Positions 35,326 through 44,482 of a stretch of DNA of 64,000 nucleotides are shown here, one piece after another (positions within the stretch are counted from its first letter, which is position 1; each line of letters starts with the position of its first letter). The position numbers were made by a program, and so were the translations under genes. Source of the stretch: JOPF136 sp963773835. GTDB lineage: Bacteria; Acidobacteriota; Terriglobia; Acidiferrales; UBA7541. Where the stretch lies: the NCBI GenBank assembly GCA_963773835.1, contig CAVZCQ010000003.1, forward strand, positions 310,001 to 374,000, read 5' to 3'. The notes under the pieces are model-generated. The model did not search any database. It was not told where the DNA came from and saw nothing but the letters and a program-made list of their open reading frames with translations.

Positions 35326-36264
35326 CTAATCCGCTGGGGCGGGGGCGGCGACGGCCGCGGCGTGGCGCGAGGGTGTGCGGGCTTCTGCCGAGGATTCCGT
35401 CCAGAGGGTGGGGTTGGCGAGGAGGCGGGTGACGAGTTGGGTGTGGAGGGCGTGACCCGCGCGCCGCGCAACCACCAGCGCGCGCAATGGATGCCCGACC
35501 AGCGCCAGGTCGCCAATCAAATCCAGCGTTTTGTGCCGCCCAAATTCATCCGCGAAGCGCAGCGGGCCGTTCACCACCGCCTGGTCGGAAAGGACCAGGG
35601 CATTTTCGTAAGAGCCGCCGCGGATCAGGCCCATCTCGCGCATGCCGGGGAAATCCCGCTCGAAGCCGAAGGTGCGCGCCGGAGCCAGCAGGTGGCTGAA
35701 CGTTTCGCGGTTCACCTGCAGGTCCACGTGCTGCCGGCCGATAGCGGGATGCGGAAAGTCAATCGAGCACTGCACCCGGAATTCGCCCGCCGGATAGATG
35801 CCGATGCTGCGCCCCGCGTCCGTAAACTCGAGCGGTTTCACCACCCGGAGGTAACGGCGGCGGCGACGCAAGGTGCGAATTCCCGCGCGGTTGAGCATAT
35901 CGATGAAGGGCTGGGCCGAGCCGTCCAGGATGGGCACTTCGATGGCGTCCAGGTCCACGAAGCAGTTGTCCACGCCGCAGGAATAGAGGGCGGCGAGAAG
36001 ATGCTCGGTGGTGGAGATGAGCACGCCCTTCTTCATCAGGCTGGTGGCGTAACTTACCCGGGCCACGTTGCCCACGTGGGCCTCGATGGGGAAATTGTCG
36101 AGGTCGGTCCGCCGGAAGACGATTCCGGTGTCGGCCGGGGCCGGGACGAGTTTCAGGTGTCCCGGCACAGCCGTGTGCAGCCCCGCGCCTGCAACTTCAG
36201 CCGCGCGCTGGATAGTAGTTTGAAAGGGCACGAGTCCACGTTCGGGGAGCAACTGGTCTACCAA
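35326..36264 (-). CDS. lpxC: UDP-3-O-acyl-N-acetylglucosamine deacetylase
   Basis: 312 residues. Zinc ligands are in STTEHLLAALYSCGVDNC (His) and EFGRHKTLDLIGDLALVG (His, Asp); catalytic and oxyanion regions follow the family (DGSAQPFID, ALHTQL). It commits UDP-GlcNAc to lipid A, which shows the organism makes an LPS-type outer membrane. It heads the minus-strand run with glmU 97 bp downstream and is divergent from polA. Confidence 0.95.
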   Translation of the reverse strand: MVDQLLPERGLVPFQTTIQRAAEVAGAGLHTAVPGHLKLVPAPADTGIVFRRTDLDNFPIEAHVGNVARVSYATSLMKKGVLISTTEHLLAALYSCGVDNCFVDLDAIEVPILDGSAQPFIDMLNRAGIRTLRRRRRYLRVVKPLEFTDAGRSIGIYPAGEFRVQCSIDFPHPAIGRQHVDLQVNRETFSHLLAPARTFGFERDFPGMREMGLIRGGSYENALVLSDQAVVNGPLRFADEFGRHKTLDLIGDLALVGHPLRALVVARRAGHALHTQLVTRLLANPTLWTESSAEARTPSRHAAAVAAPAPAD

Positions 36265-36495
36265 TCTCCATCCAGCAACAGTTTGAAAATAGGCTAGTTA
36301 CATGAGCTCTTCGGACACAACCAATCCAACTGTGGCTATCTTACAACACTTTCAGGCCTCGCGCCGTGGCATATTTTCGAGTGGGGCTTGTACGCAGTCC
36401 TGGCCGCCGCGACAGGAGAGCTCCGGTTGGCTCCCGCAAAGCCGGAGGGTAGAGAGGCGGTGCTATACTCCGGGCTTCTCGATTTCCATCCGCTG

Positions 36496-39129
36496 ATGCC
36501 CTCCACGTCTCCCAAACGGCTCTTTCTGATCGATGCGATGGGCTTTGTGTTCCGTGCCTTCTACGCGCCGATGGAACGGCTGCGGGGACCGAGCGGCCTG
36601 CCGACCAAAGTGCCGTACGTATTCGCGAACATGCTGAGGAAACTGGCAAAAGACTGGTCGCCGGATTATCTGGCGGTAGTGTTCGATCTGCCCGGACCGA
36701 CGTTTCGCGACGAGCTGTACGACAAATACAAGGCGCAGCGTCCGCCCATGCCGGAAGACCTCTCGGTGCAACTCCCGATGGTGCGGCGGCTATGCGAAGC
36801 GATGCGGCTGCCCGTGGTGACGCAGGAGGGCTACGAAGCCGACGATGTAATCGGAACGCTGAGCCGGCAGGCGGGAGAGCGCGGCCTGGAGGTGTTTATC
36901 GTCACTGCGGACAAAGACATGCTTCAGCTCGTGCGCGACCATCTGCCCGGCGGCGGGAGCATCCGCGTGTTCAATCCGGGCAAAGGCGACATGCTCGCGG
37001 ATGAAAAGAAAGTGGAGGAACTGGTGGGCGTGCCGCCCGAGCGGGTGACAGACGTGATGGCGCTGATGGGCGATTCCATCGACAACATTCCGGGAGCGAA
37101 GGGCATCGGGGAGAAGGGGGCGCGAGAACTGATCCAGAAATACGGCTCAGCGGAAGCAGCGCTCGAACATGCCGCGGAAGTGAGCAGCAAACGCTGGCGG
37201 GAGGGGCTGGAAAACTCCCGGGACATGGTGGTGCTCTCCAAGAAACTCGCGGCCATCGACACGCACGCCCCGCTGGAATTGAATCTCGACTCGCTCGAGC
37301 CCGAAGCGCCTGACGTGGAAGCGCTGCGGGGGCTCTACGCCGAGTTCGGGTTCAGTTCGATGTTGCGGGAGCTTTCGCCGCCGGCCGCGCCTGCCACCAC
37401 GGGCGAGCCGGCGCGAACGCTGACCACTCCGCGCGCGTTCGAGGAATTCGTGGGGAAGGCGTCTGCCGGGAAGGAAACCGCCCTGTGGGTCGAACCGCTG
37501 CCGAGCGAAGGCGGGGAAGAAGACGACGACCCGGGCTTCGGGAGCCGGCCCGGCGCCGTGGCGGTCGCCACGGGAGCGGACACATCTGCAATCCTCGGCA
37601 TCGAGGGAAAGGCGGCGGTGCGAAGGGCGCTGGACGAGTGGCTGAGCGATGCGGGGCGCGCGAAGACGGTGCACGACCCGAAACTGGTGGAACTGCTGCT
37701 TGCGCCGGAAGGCGGAGTAGCGGGCGTGCACCACGCCGTGCGGCTCTATTCCTATCTGCTGCGGCCTACGACCACGAAGCACGATCTGGAAGAGGTGGGC
37801 GTGCGGCATCTGAATGCCGCGCCTACGGCGTCGGCGGCCGAGAAGGCGGGGTGGCTGGCGCGGCTGGGCCCGCAACTGCGCGCGGAAGTGGAACAGCAGG
37901 GCCTGGCGGAGGCCTACGAACGCATTGACCTGCCGCTCGCTCCCGTGCTCGCACGAATGGAGCGCACCGGAGTGCGCATCGACCCGCAGGCCCTCGCCGC
38001 CATCTCGCATTCGCTCGAATCGGAAATCGCAGCGCGGGAAAAAGAGATTTATGAGATGGCGGGCGCGCCGTTCAACATCAATTCGCCCGCGCAGCTCGCC
38101 GAGGTGCTGTTCGACAAGCTGGGGCTGCCCGCGCCGAGAAAATCCGCGAAGACGGGAGCGCGTTCGACTGCCGCAGACGTGCTGGAAACGCTGGCCAGCA
38201 AGCACCCGCTGCCGAAAAAAGTGGTGGAGTACCGCGAGGCGGCGAAACTGAAGTCCACGTACGTGGATGCGCTGCCGCGGCTGGTGAGCCCGGTGGACGG
38301 GCGGCTGCACACGCGGCTGAGCCAGACGGGGACGGCGACGGGGCGGCTGAGCTCGTCGAGCCCGAACCTGCAGAATATTCCAGTGCGGAGCGAGGCGGGC
38401 CGGCAAATCCGCGCCGCCTTCGTTGCGGATCCGGGTATGGTGCTGCTCTCCGCCGATTACTCGCAGATCGAGCTGCGGCTGCTGGCGCATTTTTCGGAAG
38501 ACCCGGTGCTGGTGGAGGCATTCCAGCGCGGCGAAGACATCCACGCGCGCACGGCGCAGGAAGTGTTCGGGGTGGGGCCGCTGGCGCAGACGGCGGAGCA
38601 CCGGCGCGCGGCCAAAGCGGTGAATTTTGGGATCATCTACGGCCTGTCCGCGTTCGGGCTGGCGCAGCAACTCGGGATCGAGCGCGGCGATGCCTCGAAA
38701 TTCATCGCCGCCTACTTTGAGCGGTACCGCGGGGTGAAGGCATATCTGGACCGGCACCTGGAAGAGGTGCGGAAGACGGGGATGACGCGCACGCTGTTCG
38801 GCCGCGTCCGGCAGATTCCGGAAATCCAGTCGCCGCAGGGAGCGATGCGGGCGCTGGGCGAGCGGATCGCGCTGAACACGCCGCTGCAAGGCACTGCCGC
38901 CGACCTCATCAAACTCGCCATGATCGAGATCGACCGGAAACTCGCCGGATCGAGACTGGGCGCGCGCATGACGCTGCAGGTGCACGACGAGCTGCTGTTC
39001 GAAGTGCCGCGCGCGGGGCTGGCGGAGCTGCGCATGATGGTGAAGGAGGCCATGGAGGGCGTTCATCCGCTGCGCGTCCCGCTGGTGGTGGACCTGAAGG
39101 CCGGACCCAACTGGCGGGATATGGAGTAG
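36496..39129 (+). CDS. polA: DNA polymerase I
   Basis: 877 residues. The 5'-3' exonuclease (1-300) has FLIDAMGFVFRAFYA, EADDVIGTLSRQA and GDSIDNIPGAKGIGEKGA. The polymerase has DYSQIELRLLAHFSEDP (motif A), RRAAKAVNFGIIYGLSAFGLA (motif B) and QVHDELLFEVP (motif C). The middle 3'-5' exonuclease region (about 325-490) lacks the DxE of Exo I (TALWVEPLPSE instead) and clear Exo II/III acids, so proofreading is probably lost as in Taq-type enzymes. It fills gaps in repair and removes RNA primers. ATG 36496 (MPSTSPKRLFLID). Confidence 0.95.
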   Translation: MPSTSPKRLFLIDAMGFVFRAFYAPMERLRGPSGLPTKVPYVFANMLRKLAKDWSPDYLAVVFDLPGPTFRDELYDKYKAQRPPMPEDLSVQLPMVRRLCEAMRLPVVTQEGYEADDVIGTLSRQAGERGLEVFIVTADKDMLQLVRDHLPGGGSIRVFNPGKGDMLADEKKVEELVGVPPERVTDVMALMGDSIDNIPGAKGIGEKGARELIQKYGSAEAALEHAAEVSSKRWREGLENSRDMVVLSKKLAAIDTHAPLELNLDSLEPEAPDVEALRGLYAEFGFSSMLRELSPPAAPATTGEPARTLTTPRAFEEFVGKASAGKETALWVEPLPSEGGEEDDDPGFGSRPGAVAVATGADTSAILGIEGKAAVRRALDEWLSDAGRAKTVHDPKLVELLLAPEGGVAGVHHAVRLYSYLLRPTTTKHDLEEVGVRHLNAAPTASAAEKAGWLARLGPQLRAEVEQQGLAEAYERIDLPLAPVLARMERTGVRIDPQALAAISHSLESEIAAREKEIYEMAGAPFNINSPAQLAEVLFDKLGLPAPRKSAKTGARSTAADVLETLASKHPLPKKVVEYREAAKLKSTYVDALPRLVSPVDGRLHTRLSQTGTATGRLSSSSPNLQNIPVRSEAGRQIRAAFVADPGMVLLSADYSQIELRLLAHFSEDPVLVEAFQRGEDIHARTAQEVFGVGPLAQTAEHRRAAKAVNFGIIYGLSAFGLAQQLGIERGDASKFIAAYFERYRGVKAYLDRHLEEVRKTGMTRTLFGRVRQIPEIQSPQGAMRALGERIALNTPLQGTAADLIKLAMIEIDRKLAGSRLGARMTLQVHDELLFEVPRAGLAELRMMVKEAMEGVHPLRVPLVVDLKAGPNWRDME

Positions 39130-39191
39130 AATCCGCGCCAGGCCGCCGCCCGGTTCGCGGCCTCGAGTCGAAAGATGAGGAGGCCGGAAAG

Positions 39192-39656
39192 ATGAAACCG
39201 TTCCTGTTCAGCGCAGCTGCGATGTTCGTTGCGATTGCTGTCGCCGCCAGCCAGCAGAAGGCGGCACCGGAAAAGACGAAGGACTCGCATCTCCCGGCGG
39301 GATACACGATTCCGGCGCAGGAGGTGCAGCGTCCCAACCCGGTGAAAGCAACCGAAGCCTCCATCGCGGCCGGGGCAAAGTATTATTCGTCGCAGTGCGC
39401 CATGTGCCATGGGACGGACGGCGACGGCAAAGGCGATCTGGCGGTGCAGATGGAGCTGAAGATCCCCGATTACCGCAAGCCGGAATCGCTGGCGCCGTTC
39501 ACCGATGGAGAGCTGTTTTATATTCTGACGAAAGGGATGGGAAAAATGGTCGGGGAGGGCGATCGCACGCCGGAAGAGAAGAAGTGGAACGTCATCAATT
39601 ATCTGCGCTCGCTTTCCAAAGGCAACGAGAAGGAAAAACCAACGGCGAAGCCCTGA
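39192..39656 (+). CDS. Class I c-type cytochrome, exported
   Basis: 154 residues with a signal peptide (MKPFLFSAAAMFVAIAVAAS). One haem site CAMCHG lies near residue 73, and a distal Met is likely in LTKGMGKMVGEGD. The pattern YYSSQCAMCHGTDGDGKGDLA and WNVINYLRSLSK is a standard monohaem cytochrome c domain. It carries electrons in the periplasm; the partner is unknown. GGAGGCCGGAAAG precedes the ATG. Confidence 0.9.
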   Translation: MKPFLFSAAAMFVAIAVAASQQKAAPEKTKDSHLPAGYTIPAQEVQRPNPVKATEASIAAGAKYYSSQCAMCHGTDGDGKGDLAVQMELKIPDYRKPESLAPFTDGELFYILTKGMGKMVGEGDRTPEEKKWNVINYLRSLSKGNEKEKPTAKP

Positions 39657-39737
39657 ACCGCTGGGAAGCCCCAGGGAGGCCGGCCGGCGGCAGCGTGATA
39701 TCCTGACGCCCTTGCCGTTTCAACCGAGGAGACTGCG

Positions 39738-40109
39738 ATGCAGCATACCAGCCGTTTTCTGAAGCTCGTGAATGAAGCGAAGTCGCGCATCCGCGAGACA
39801 AACGTGCAGGAAGTGAAGAAGCGGATGGACAAAGGGGAGAAGCTGATCGTGGTGGACGTGCGCGAGGACAGTGAAGTGACGCGCGGACGCATTCCCGGGG
39901 CGCTGCACCTGGGCAAAGGAGTGATCGAGCGCGACATCGAGAAAGCGATCCCGGACACGAACGCGGAAGTGATCCTGTACTGCGGCGGAGGGTTCCGCTC
40001 GGCGCTCGCGGCCGATGCGCTGAGGCAGATGGGCTACACGAACGCCGTTTCCATGGACGGCGGGTGGAAAGCCTGGAACGAGAACGGATATCCGACGGCG
40101 AAGGAATAG
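39738..40109 (+). CDS. Rhodanese-domain protein
   Basis: 123 residues, a single rhodanese domain. LIVVDVREDSEVTRGRIPGALHL is the CH2A-type entry and ILYCGGGFRSALAADALRQMGY has the catalytic Cys loop (CGGGFR). It is cytoplasmic and probably handles persulphide sulphur. GAGGAGACTGCG precedes the ATG. Confidence 0.9.
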   Translation: MQHTSRFLKLVNEAKSRIRETNVQEVKKRMDKGEKLIVVDVREDSEVTRGRIPGALHLGKGVIERDIEKAIPDTNAEVILYCGGGFRSALAADALRQMGYTNAVSMDGGWKAWNENGYPTAKE

Positions 40110-40118
40110 CTGTCGAAC

Positions 40119-40343
40119 TCAGGCTTTTAGAAAATCTTCAACGGAGATTCCCGCTTCACGGAGGATTGCCCGGAGGGTACCTTCCGGCATGTCGCCGTGA
40201 TGCCGGGGGAGAGTCACTTTGCGGCCAGTCAAGGTGTGCCGCCAGACTTCGTGACTTCCGGCCCCTTGACGATCAAATCAGTAGCCGAAGATGCTGAACC
40301 TGCGCGCAACCTCGCGATAACGGAAACCGGAGAGGCGTCCCAT
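40119..40343 (-). pseudogene. hicA: HicA-type mRNA interferase, inactivated by a nonsense codon
   Basis: ATG at 40343 opens MGRLSGFRYREVARRFSIFGY, then TGA (40280-40278), then FDRQGAGSHEVWRHTLTGRK, VTLPRHHGD and TLRAILREAGISVEDFLKA before the final TGA at 40121-40119. This is a full-length HicA (about 75 codons) including the catalytic His of the GSH motif, with a single in-frame stop at codon 22, where family members have Arg (CGA to TGA is one transition). hicB lies 73 bp upstream in the same direction. The toxin should be dead unless the stop is read through. Confidence 0.8.
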
Positions 40344-40416
40344 CGCCGGGAGAATGGGTGTTGGGCGGTAATACTGTCAAGCGAGAAAGAGCAGGGGAAA
40401 CCGCACTGACGTGGTG

Positions 40417-40695
40417 TCAGGGGAGGCTAACGGGGACAAGCAGTTCCTTGGGTGCCTGGCGGGACTTGGAGAAAACGGGGGGAAGGGGATCGCCGTGCTC
40501 GATGCAAGACTCGACGATCTGGCGAGCGAGTCGCTGAGAGATTTCGACTGCTTCCGCAATGCGGCGGCCTTCGGCGACAAGTCCAGGAACGTCGGGGCTG
40601 GTGGCTAGATAAACTCCGCCCTTGAGCCGTTTGATGCGCACGCGGATGGCGACTTCGTCGACCGATGTCATGCGTTCGTGCCGTTTTGCCCTCAC
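40417..40695 (-). CDS. hicB: HicB-family antitoxin
   Basis: 92 residues. VAIRVRIKRLKGGVYLATSPDVPGLVAEGRRIAEAVEISQRLARQIV is the partial RNase H-like fold of HicB antitoxins. The C-terminus is short and lacks an obvious separate DNA-binding domain. It neutralises HicA by occluding its active site and usually represses its own operon. GTG at 40695 is set by GGGAG six bases upstream. Its toxin gene downstream carries a stop. Confidence 0.8.
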   Translation of the reverse strand: MRAKRHERMTSVDEVAIRVRIKRLKGGVYLATSPDVPGLVAEGRRIAEAVEISQRLARQIVESCIEHGDPLPPVFSKSRQAPKELLVPVSLP

Positions 40696-40709
40696 GTGTG
40701 GCTCCCTTA

Positions 40710-40723
40710 ACTACTGTAGTATA
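40710..40723 (-). promoter_or_regulatory. Promoter -10 with overlapping palindrome ahead of hicB
   Basis: TATACT (minus strand, 40723-40718) is a good -10 about 25 bp before the GTG. It overlaps the palindrome ACTAC-T-GTAGT (40710-40720), a plausible autoregulatory operator. No clear -35 was found. Confidence 0.4.
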
Positions 40724-40856
40724 GCCGAATCGACGCAGGGCAGAGCGCGAAGGTGCTTACACTTCATCTCACCGCAAGCGGAACGGCGGCAATTTTGCGT
40801 TCTGTGCTGAGGTCTTGCGGCAATAGGCCATGCCTGGGGGCTGGCTGCTTCACGGC

Positions 40857-41600
40857 TCACGGGGCGGTGAGGAGGATGGGCGCGTCGCGGGTGATGACCA
40901 GAGTGTGCTCGAAATGAGCGGCGAGGCTGTGATCGGCGGTTATCATGGTCCAACCGTCGGAGGCGAGAACGGCGTCGCCGCGGCCGGCGGCGAGAATGGG
41001 CTCGACGGTAATCACCAGGCCTTCCGTCAGCCGGCGGGATTGCCGGGGGTCCCAGTAGTTGGGCACCTGGGGCTCTTCGTGGATGGTGCGGCCGATGCCG
41101 TGGCCGCACAATTCGCGCACGACGGAAAATCCGCTGCGGCGCACTTCTCGCTCGACGGCAGCGCCGATGTCCGAGATGCGCCGGCGGGCAAGCGCCTCGC
41201 GCGTGGCGCGGGCGAAGGCGCTCTCCGCGCAGGTGGCCAGCTGCAGCGCAGCGTCCGAGGCTGGCGGCACGGCAACGGTGAGGGCAGCGTCGGCCATGTA
41301 GCCGTCTTTTTCCGCTGTCAGGTCGAGTTTCACGAGATCGCCCGGAGCCACGCGGCGAGCGCCGGGAATGCCGTGGACGATTTCGTCGTTTACGCTGATG
41401 CAGACCGCGCCGGGGAAGCCGTAGACGATCGGCGGTGCGGACTGCGCGCCCTGGGCAGCGAGCAGCTTTGCGCCGATGGCATCGAGCTCCGCGGTGGTGA
41501 TGCCCGGCCGCACCTGCCCGGCCATTTCTCGTAGTGTACGGCCCACGATGCGGCCGATGGCCTGCAATGCCTGGAGCTCCTCATCGGTTTCGATGGACAT
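40857..41600 (-). CDS. map: Methionine aminopeptidase, type I
   Basis: 247 residues from ATG 41600 (MSIETDEELQALQAIGRIV). Metal ligands are in LVKLDLTAEKDGYMADAALTV (Asp pair), ELCGHGIGRTIHEEPQVPN (His), LVITVEPIL (Glu) and SLAAHFEHTLVIT (Glu). It removes the initiator Met from nascent proteins. GGCGGGAA precedes the start. tRNA-Asn lies 84 bp upstream in the opposite direction. Confidence 0.95.
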   Translation of the reverse strand: MSIETDEELQALQAIGRIVGRTLREMAGQVRPGITTAELDAIGAKLLAAQGAQSAPPIVYGFPGAVCISVNDEIVHGIPGARRVAPGDLVKLDLTAEKDGYMADAALTVAVPPASDAALQLATCAESAFARATREALARRRISDIGAAVEREVRRSGFSVVRELCGHGIGRTIHEEPQVPNYWDPRQSRRLTEGLVITVEPILAAGRGDAVLASDGWTMITADHSLAAHFEHTLVITRDAPILLTAP

Positions 41601-41683
41601 GTTCCCGCCTCGCGAACTGGACCCGCAGCAACGTGTCGGTGGCCGTGCGGGCGCCACCCGGTGCATCATACTAGGAGTGCTGC

Positions 41684-41759
41684 TGGGGCGTGGTCCAATT
41701 GGTAGGACACTGCACTGTTAATGCAGACGGTGGAGGTTCGAATCCTCCCGCCCCAGCCA
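41684..41759 (+). tRNA. tRNA-Asn (anticodon GTT), CCA encoded
   Basis: The acceptor arms TGGGGCG (41684-41690) and CGCCCCA (41749-41755) pair fully. The anticodon stem CTGCA/TGCAG holds the loop CTGTTAA with anticodon GTT. The T-arm is GGAGG-TTCGAAT-CCTCC. Discriminator G and CCA (41757-41759) are encoded. It is solitary. Confidence 0.95.
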
Positions 41760-41863
41760 ACTATACGCCGCTGCGTGACCGCGGTTTTCGATGCCGCATT
41801 GCCTGATGCGAATGCCCGGATTCTGATCTTGGCGGATGGAGTCGAGGAGTCACGGAGAACCTC

Positions 41864-41918
41864 CGCGGCTGAAGCCGCGCTGATTCTGCCCGCTTGATGG
41901 CACGGCTGAAGCCGTGCC
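41864..41918. repeat. Paired palindromes (BIME-like), copy 3
   Basis: CGCGGCT-GA-AGCCGCG (41864-41879) and GGCACGGCT-GA-AGCCGTGCC (41899-41918), 19 bp apart, in the 257-bp gap after tRNA-Asn. The gap holds nothing else recognisable. Both share the GGCTGAAGCC core. Confidence 0.75.
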
Positions 41919-42016
41919 CTGACGTGCAGCGCCGTGTCTCGCGCCCGGGCATCATGACAGAACTTCTGATTCAGGGCGCGAGGCGTTCACCGGCAGCGTC
42001 GAGCGCAGACAGCCGC

Positions 42017-44410
42017 TCAGAAGGTGAACGATTTCATGACGACCGTCATGTCTGCCAATTGGCGGGTGGTGACGCTGGGCGGCCGGGGCGAAAAGACACT
42101 GCCCGGGATGGCGGGCAGCCCGTCGGAGATGCCGGCCACGGTGAGTTGCAGCGACGAGCCTGAGGGGACGGCGACTTCGATCTCCAGCCCCTCCGGCGGC
42201 GGTGCGGCGTAGAGAAGACTCCAGATTTCGCTCAGTTCCCGCGGGAGAAATGGCGCTCCGTGCGTGACGATGGCGCCGGCAGACGGCCCCATCGCTCGGC
42301 GCTGGCCCACCTCTTTCCCGTTCAGGCGCAGGGCGAGGATTCTGTGCGCCTGAGCCTGGAGAGTGAGGCGCTCCGTGCCGGGCGGCGAGTGCAGAAGGAT
42401 GCGCAGCTCGCGCGACGAATCCTTTCGCGTTTCACTGAGCAATTCCGCTGCGGGCAGCGCCAGATCCAGTTGGGGGGCCGAGTGCGACCAGCACAACATG
42501 TCCGCGCGACCTGGCAGCGGGATAGGCGCGTACGTCGTAATGGGAGTCGCGGTGAGGTACTGGATGCGCCAGGGGTCCACGCGGGGGAGTCCGGTGGACA
42601 GCGCGTTGGTGTCCGCTTCGCTCATCCACTGCGAAGTGGAGTCGTCTGCATTCTGCACATAGGCCATCCATTCGGGGCGAGGATGGCGGTCGTTGTAGCG
42701 GACAGTGGCGAGGCCGAGAGCCAGGACTGCCGCGCCTGCAACCAGGAAAATCAGCGACAGGCGCGCCAACTGGCCCGATGGTTCGGGAGCGCGGGGCGCC
42801 AGCACCGGAGCCAGCAGCCACAGGGAAAGCGCCACCAACAGAGCCTGTCCTGGCGCGCCGAGCACGCTCATTCCCAGCGCGAGATGCGCGGAGGGCACGA
42901 GCGGCGCAAGCAGCAGGACGGCTGGCACGGCGGCGAGGCAGGCGAGCAGCGTCAGCGCCGCACTGCGCCCGCCTGGGTGGCGGGAATGCGTTGCGAAGGC
43001 AACTCCCAGCACCACCAGCAGCGGAACGACGGGCCAGACTGCCAGATAACTGGCCTCGGGAAAACGGAGGGCGAGAGCCATCGCCGCGGCACTCCACACG
43101 CCCGCTCCCGCTAGTGCGAGCTCCTCCCAGCGAAGGTCTCCTATCTCCCAGAAGGCGAACGTAAGTGCGGCCACCAGGCAATCGAGTGCAAATGCGTAAA
43201 CCGGACTGTAGAGAAAAGGTCCTGCATTGGCCGGATAGGCATGGAAGCGAGGCAGATAGACAGCCATCCAGTCGGCTGCGCGCCACGCCGCCAGCAGGCT
43301 CAGCACACAGAGCACGACTGCCAGAAACACTGCTCCCAGGCGGACCACACGCCGCACGAAGCCCGCCGCAGCGACCGCCAAAAAAAGGGAGAGCACTGCG
43401 ATGGCGAGCCGGCGGGCCCAGGCCATCGGATAGACCACGAGCCAATTGCCGAAAGCATTGAAGTAGACGGCATCGGGGCCGTCCGCGCGGGCCAGACGCG
43501 AAAGATCCGAATCGGCCAGACGGCGCACGAGCGGCAGCGCGTCGCTGCCTGCCTGCTGGAGGGTGCGGAGATCGACGTTTTCCGGCGTGTCCTGCGGGGT
43601 GTGGTAATTCTGCGGCGCGCCGATGAAGGCAAAATTCAGGCCGGCCAGGCCGGCTCTGCGGAGCACGTAGAAATCGGTGGAGTTGGGCATGAGGCGGGCG
43701 ACGGCGGCGGAAAGCGAGGAGGCGCGCGGGGAGGGGACTGCGGAGGCCAGAGCGCGCACCAGGCCGAGATTGCCCGCACTCGTCTCGTACATCAGCACGG
43801 CGCCCTGCGTGCCGCGGTTGTCGAAATTCAGGACCGCGCCAACATCTTTCTTCCAGGGATGCTCGGCGGCAAATGCCGACGCTCCGAGCAGGCCCAGCTC
43901 CTCGCCGTCGGAGAAAAGAAAAATCACGTCATGGCGCAATACCGGCCCGGTGCTGAGGGCACGGGCGGTTTCGAGCAGAGTGGCGACGCCGGCGCCATCG
44001 TCGCCCGCGCCCGGCCCGGCCGGAACGGAATCGTAGTGCGCGGCGAGCAGAACCGCGGGGCCGGTGGAGGCGCCGCGTTTGCGGGCCAGCACGTTCTCCA
44101 CCGTGGCGGCGACGCCGTAGTCGGCGAGCATTCCCACCGTTTTCTCGACCGTGGGTTCGAGACCGAGAGCGCTGAGCTCGCGGACCAGATAGTCGCGGAC
44201 GCGGGCGTGCTCGGCGGAGCCCACCGGGTGCGGGGCGCGCGCGATCTCCCGGATGTGGCGCATGGCGCGATCCGCGGAAAATTCGCCGGGCGGGGCAGAA
44301 TCCGACAGGACGCCGTGGGGCGCGGAGAGCGACACTGCGAGCCAGGCGACAGCGAGAATCCACAGAACTCCGGCGGCACGGGGGAGGAGATCGGATGGTT
44401 CGCGCGGCAT
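42017..44410 (-). CDS. M28-family metallopeptidase with a C-terminal multi-pass membrane domain
   Basis: 797 residues. After one N-terminal helix (about 12-30), residues 45-310 are an M28 Zn peptidase: VLLAAHYDSVPAGPGAGDDGAGVA (His, Asp), FLFSDGEELGLLG (Glu-Glu), NFDNRG and QNYHTPQDTPENVD (His). Residues 320-600 carry about eight hydrophobic helices, then an exported-type beta domain. This order matches ER-metallopeptidase-1-like (ERMP1/FXNA) proteins. It is probably an inner-membrane aminopeptidase facing the periplasm. ATG at 44410. Confidence 0.85.
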   Translation of the reverse strand: MPREPSDLLPRAAGVLWILAVAWLAVSLSAPHGVLSDSAPPGEFSADRAMRHIREIARAPHPVGSAEHARVRDYLVRELSALGLEPTVEKTVGMLADYGVAATVENVLARKRGASTGPAVLLAAHYDSVPAGPGAGDDGAGVATLLETARALSTGPVLRHDVIFLFSDGEELGLLGASAFAAEHPWKKDVGAVLNFDNRGTQGAVLMYETSAGNLGLVRALASAVPSPRASSLSAAVARLMPNSTDFYVLRRAGLAGLNFAFIGAPQNYHTPQDTPENVDLRTLQQAGSDALPLVRRLADSDLSRLARADGPDAVYFNAFGNWLVVYPMAWARRLAIAVLSLFLAVAAAGFVRRVVRLGAVFLAVVLCVLSLLAAWRAADWMAVYLPRFHAYPANAGPFLYSPVYAFALDCLVAALTFAFWEIGDLRWEELALAGAGVWSAAAMALALRFPEASYLAVWPVVPLLVVLGVAFATHSRHPGGRSAALTLLACLAAVPAVLLLAPLVPSAHLALGMSVLGAPGQALLVALSLWLLAPVLAPRAPEPSGQLARLSLIFLVAGAAVLALGLATVRYNDRHPRPEWMAYVQNADDSTSQWMSEADTNALSTGLPRVDPWRIQYLTATPITTYAPIPLPGRADMLCWSHSAPQLDLALPAAELLSETRKDSSRELRILLHSPPGTERLTLQAQAHRILALRLNGKEVGQRRAMGPSAGAIVTHGAPFLPRELSEIWSLLYAAPPPEGLEIEVAVPSGSSLQLTVAGISDGLPAIPGSVFSPRPPSVTTRQLADMTVVMKSFTF

Positions 44411-44482
44411 GGGTGGAATTCTGGTGGAGCGGGCGGGAATTGTGAAGCGGGCATTTTCGGCGGGCGACCCCGCTCGGGCGGC

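Noticed and set aside
37147..39066. 639-residue minus-strand frame opposite polA
   Set aside because: Shadow of polA; polA carries all catalytic motifs.
42432..43445. 337-residue second frame inside the M28 peptidase gene
   Set aside because: Arg/Gly/Pro-rich shadow; the annotated frame has clear membrane helices there.
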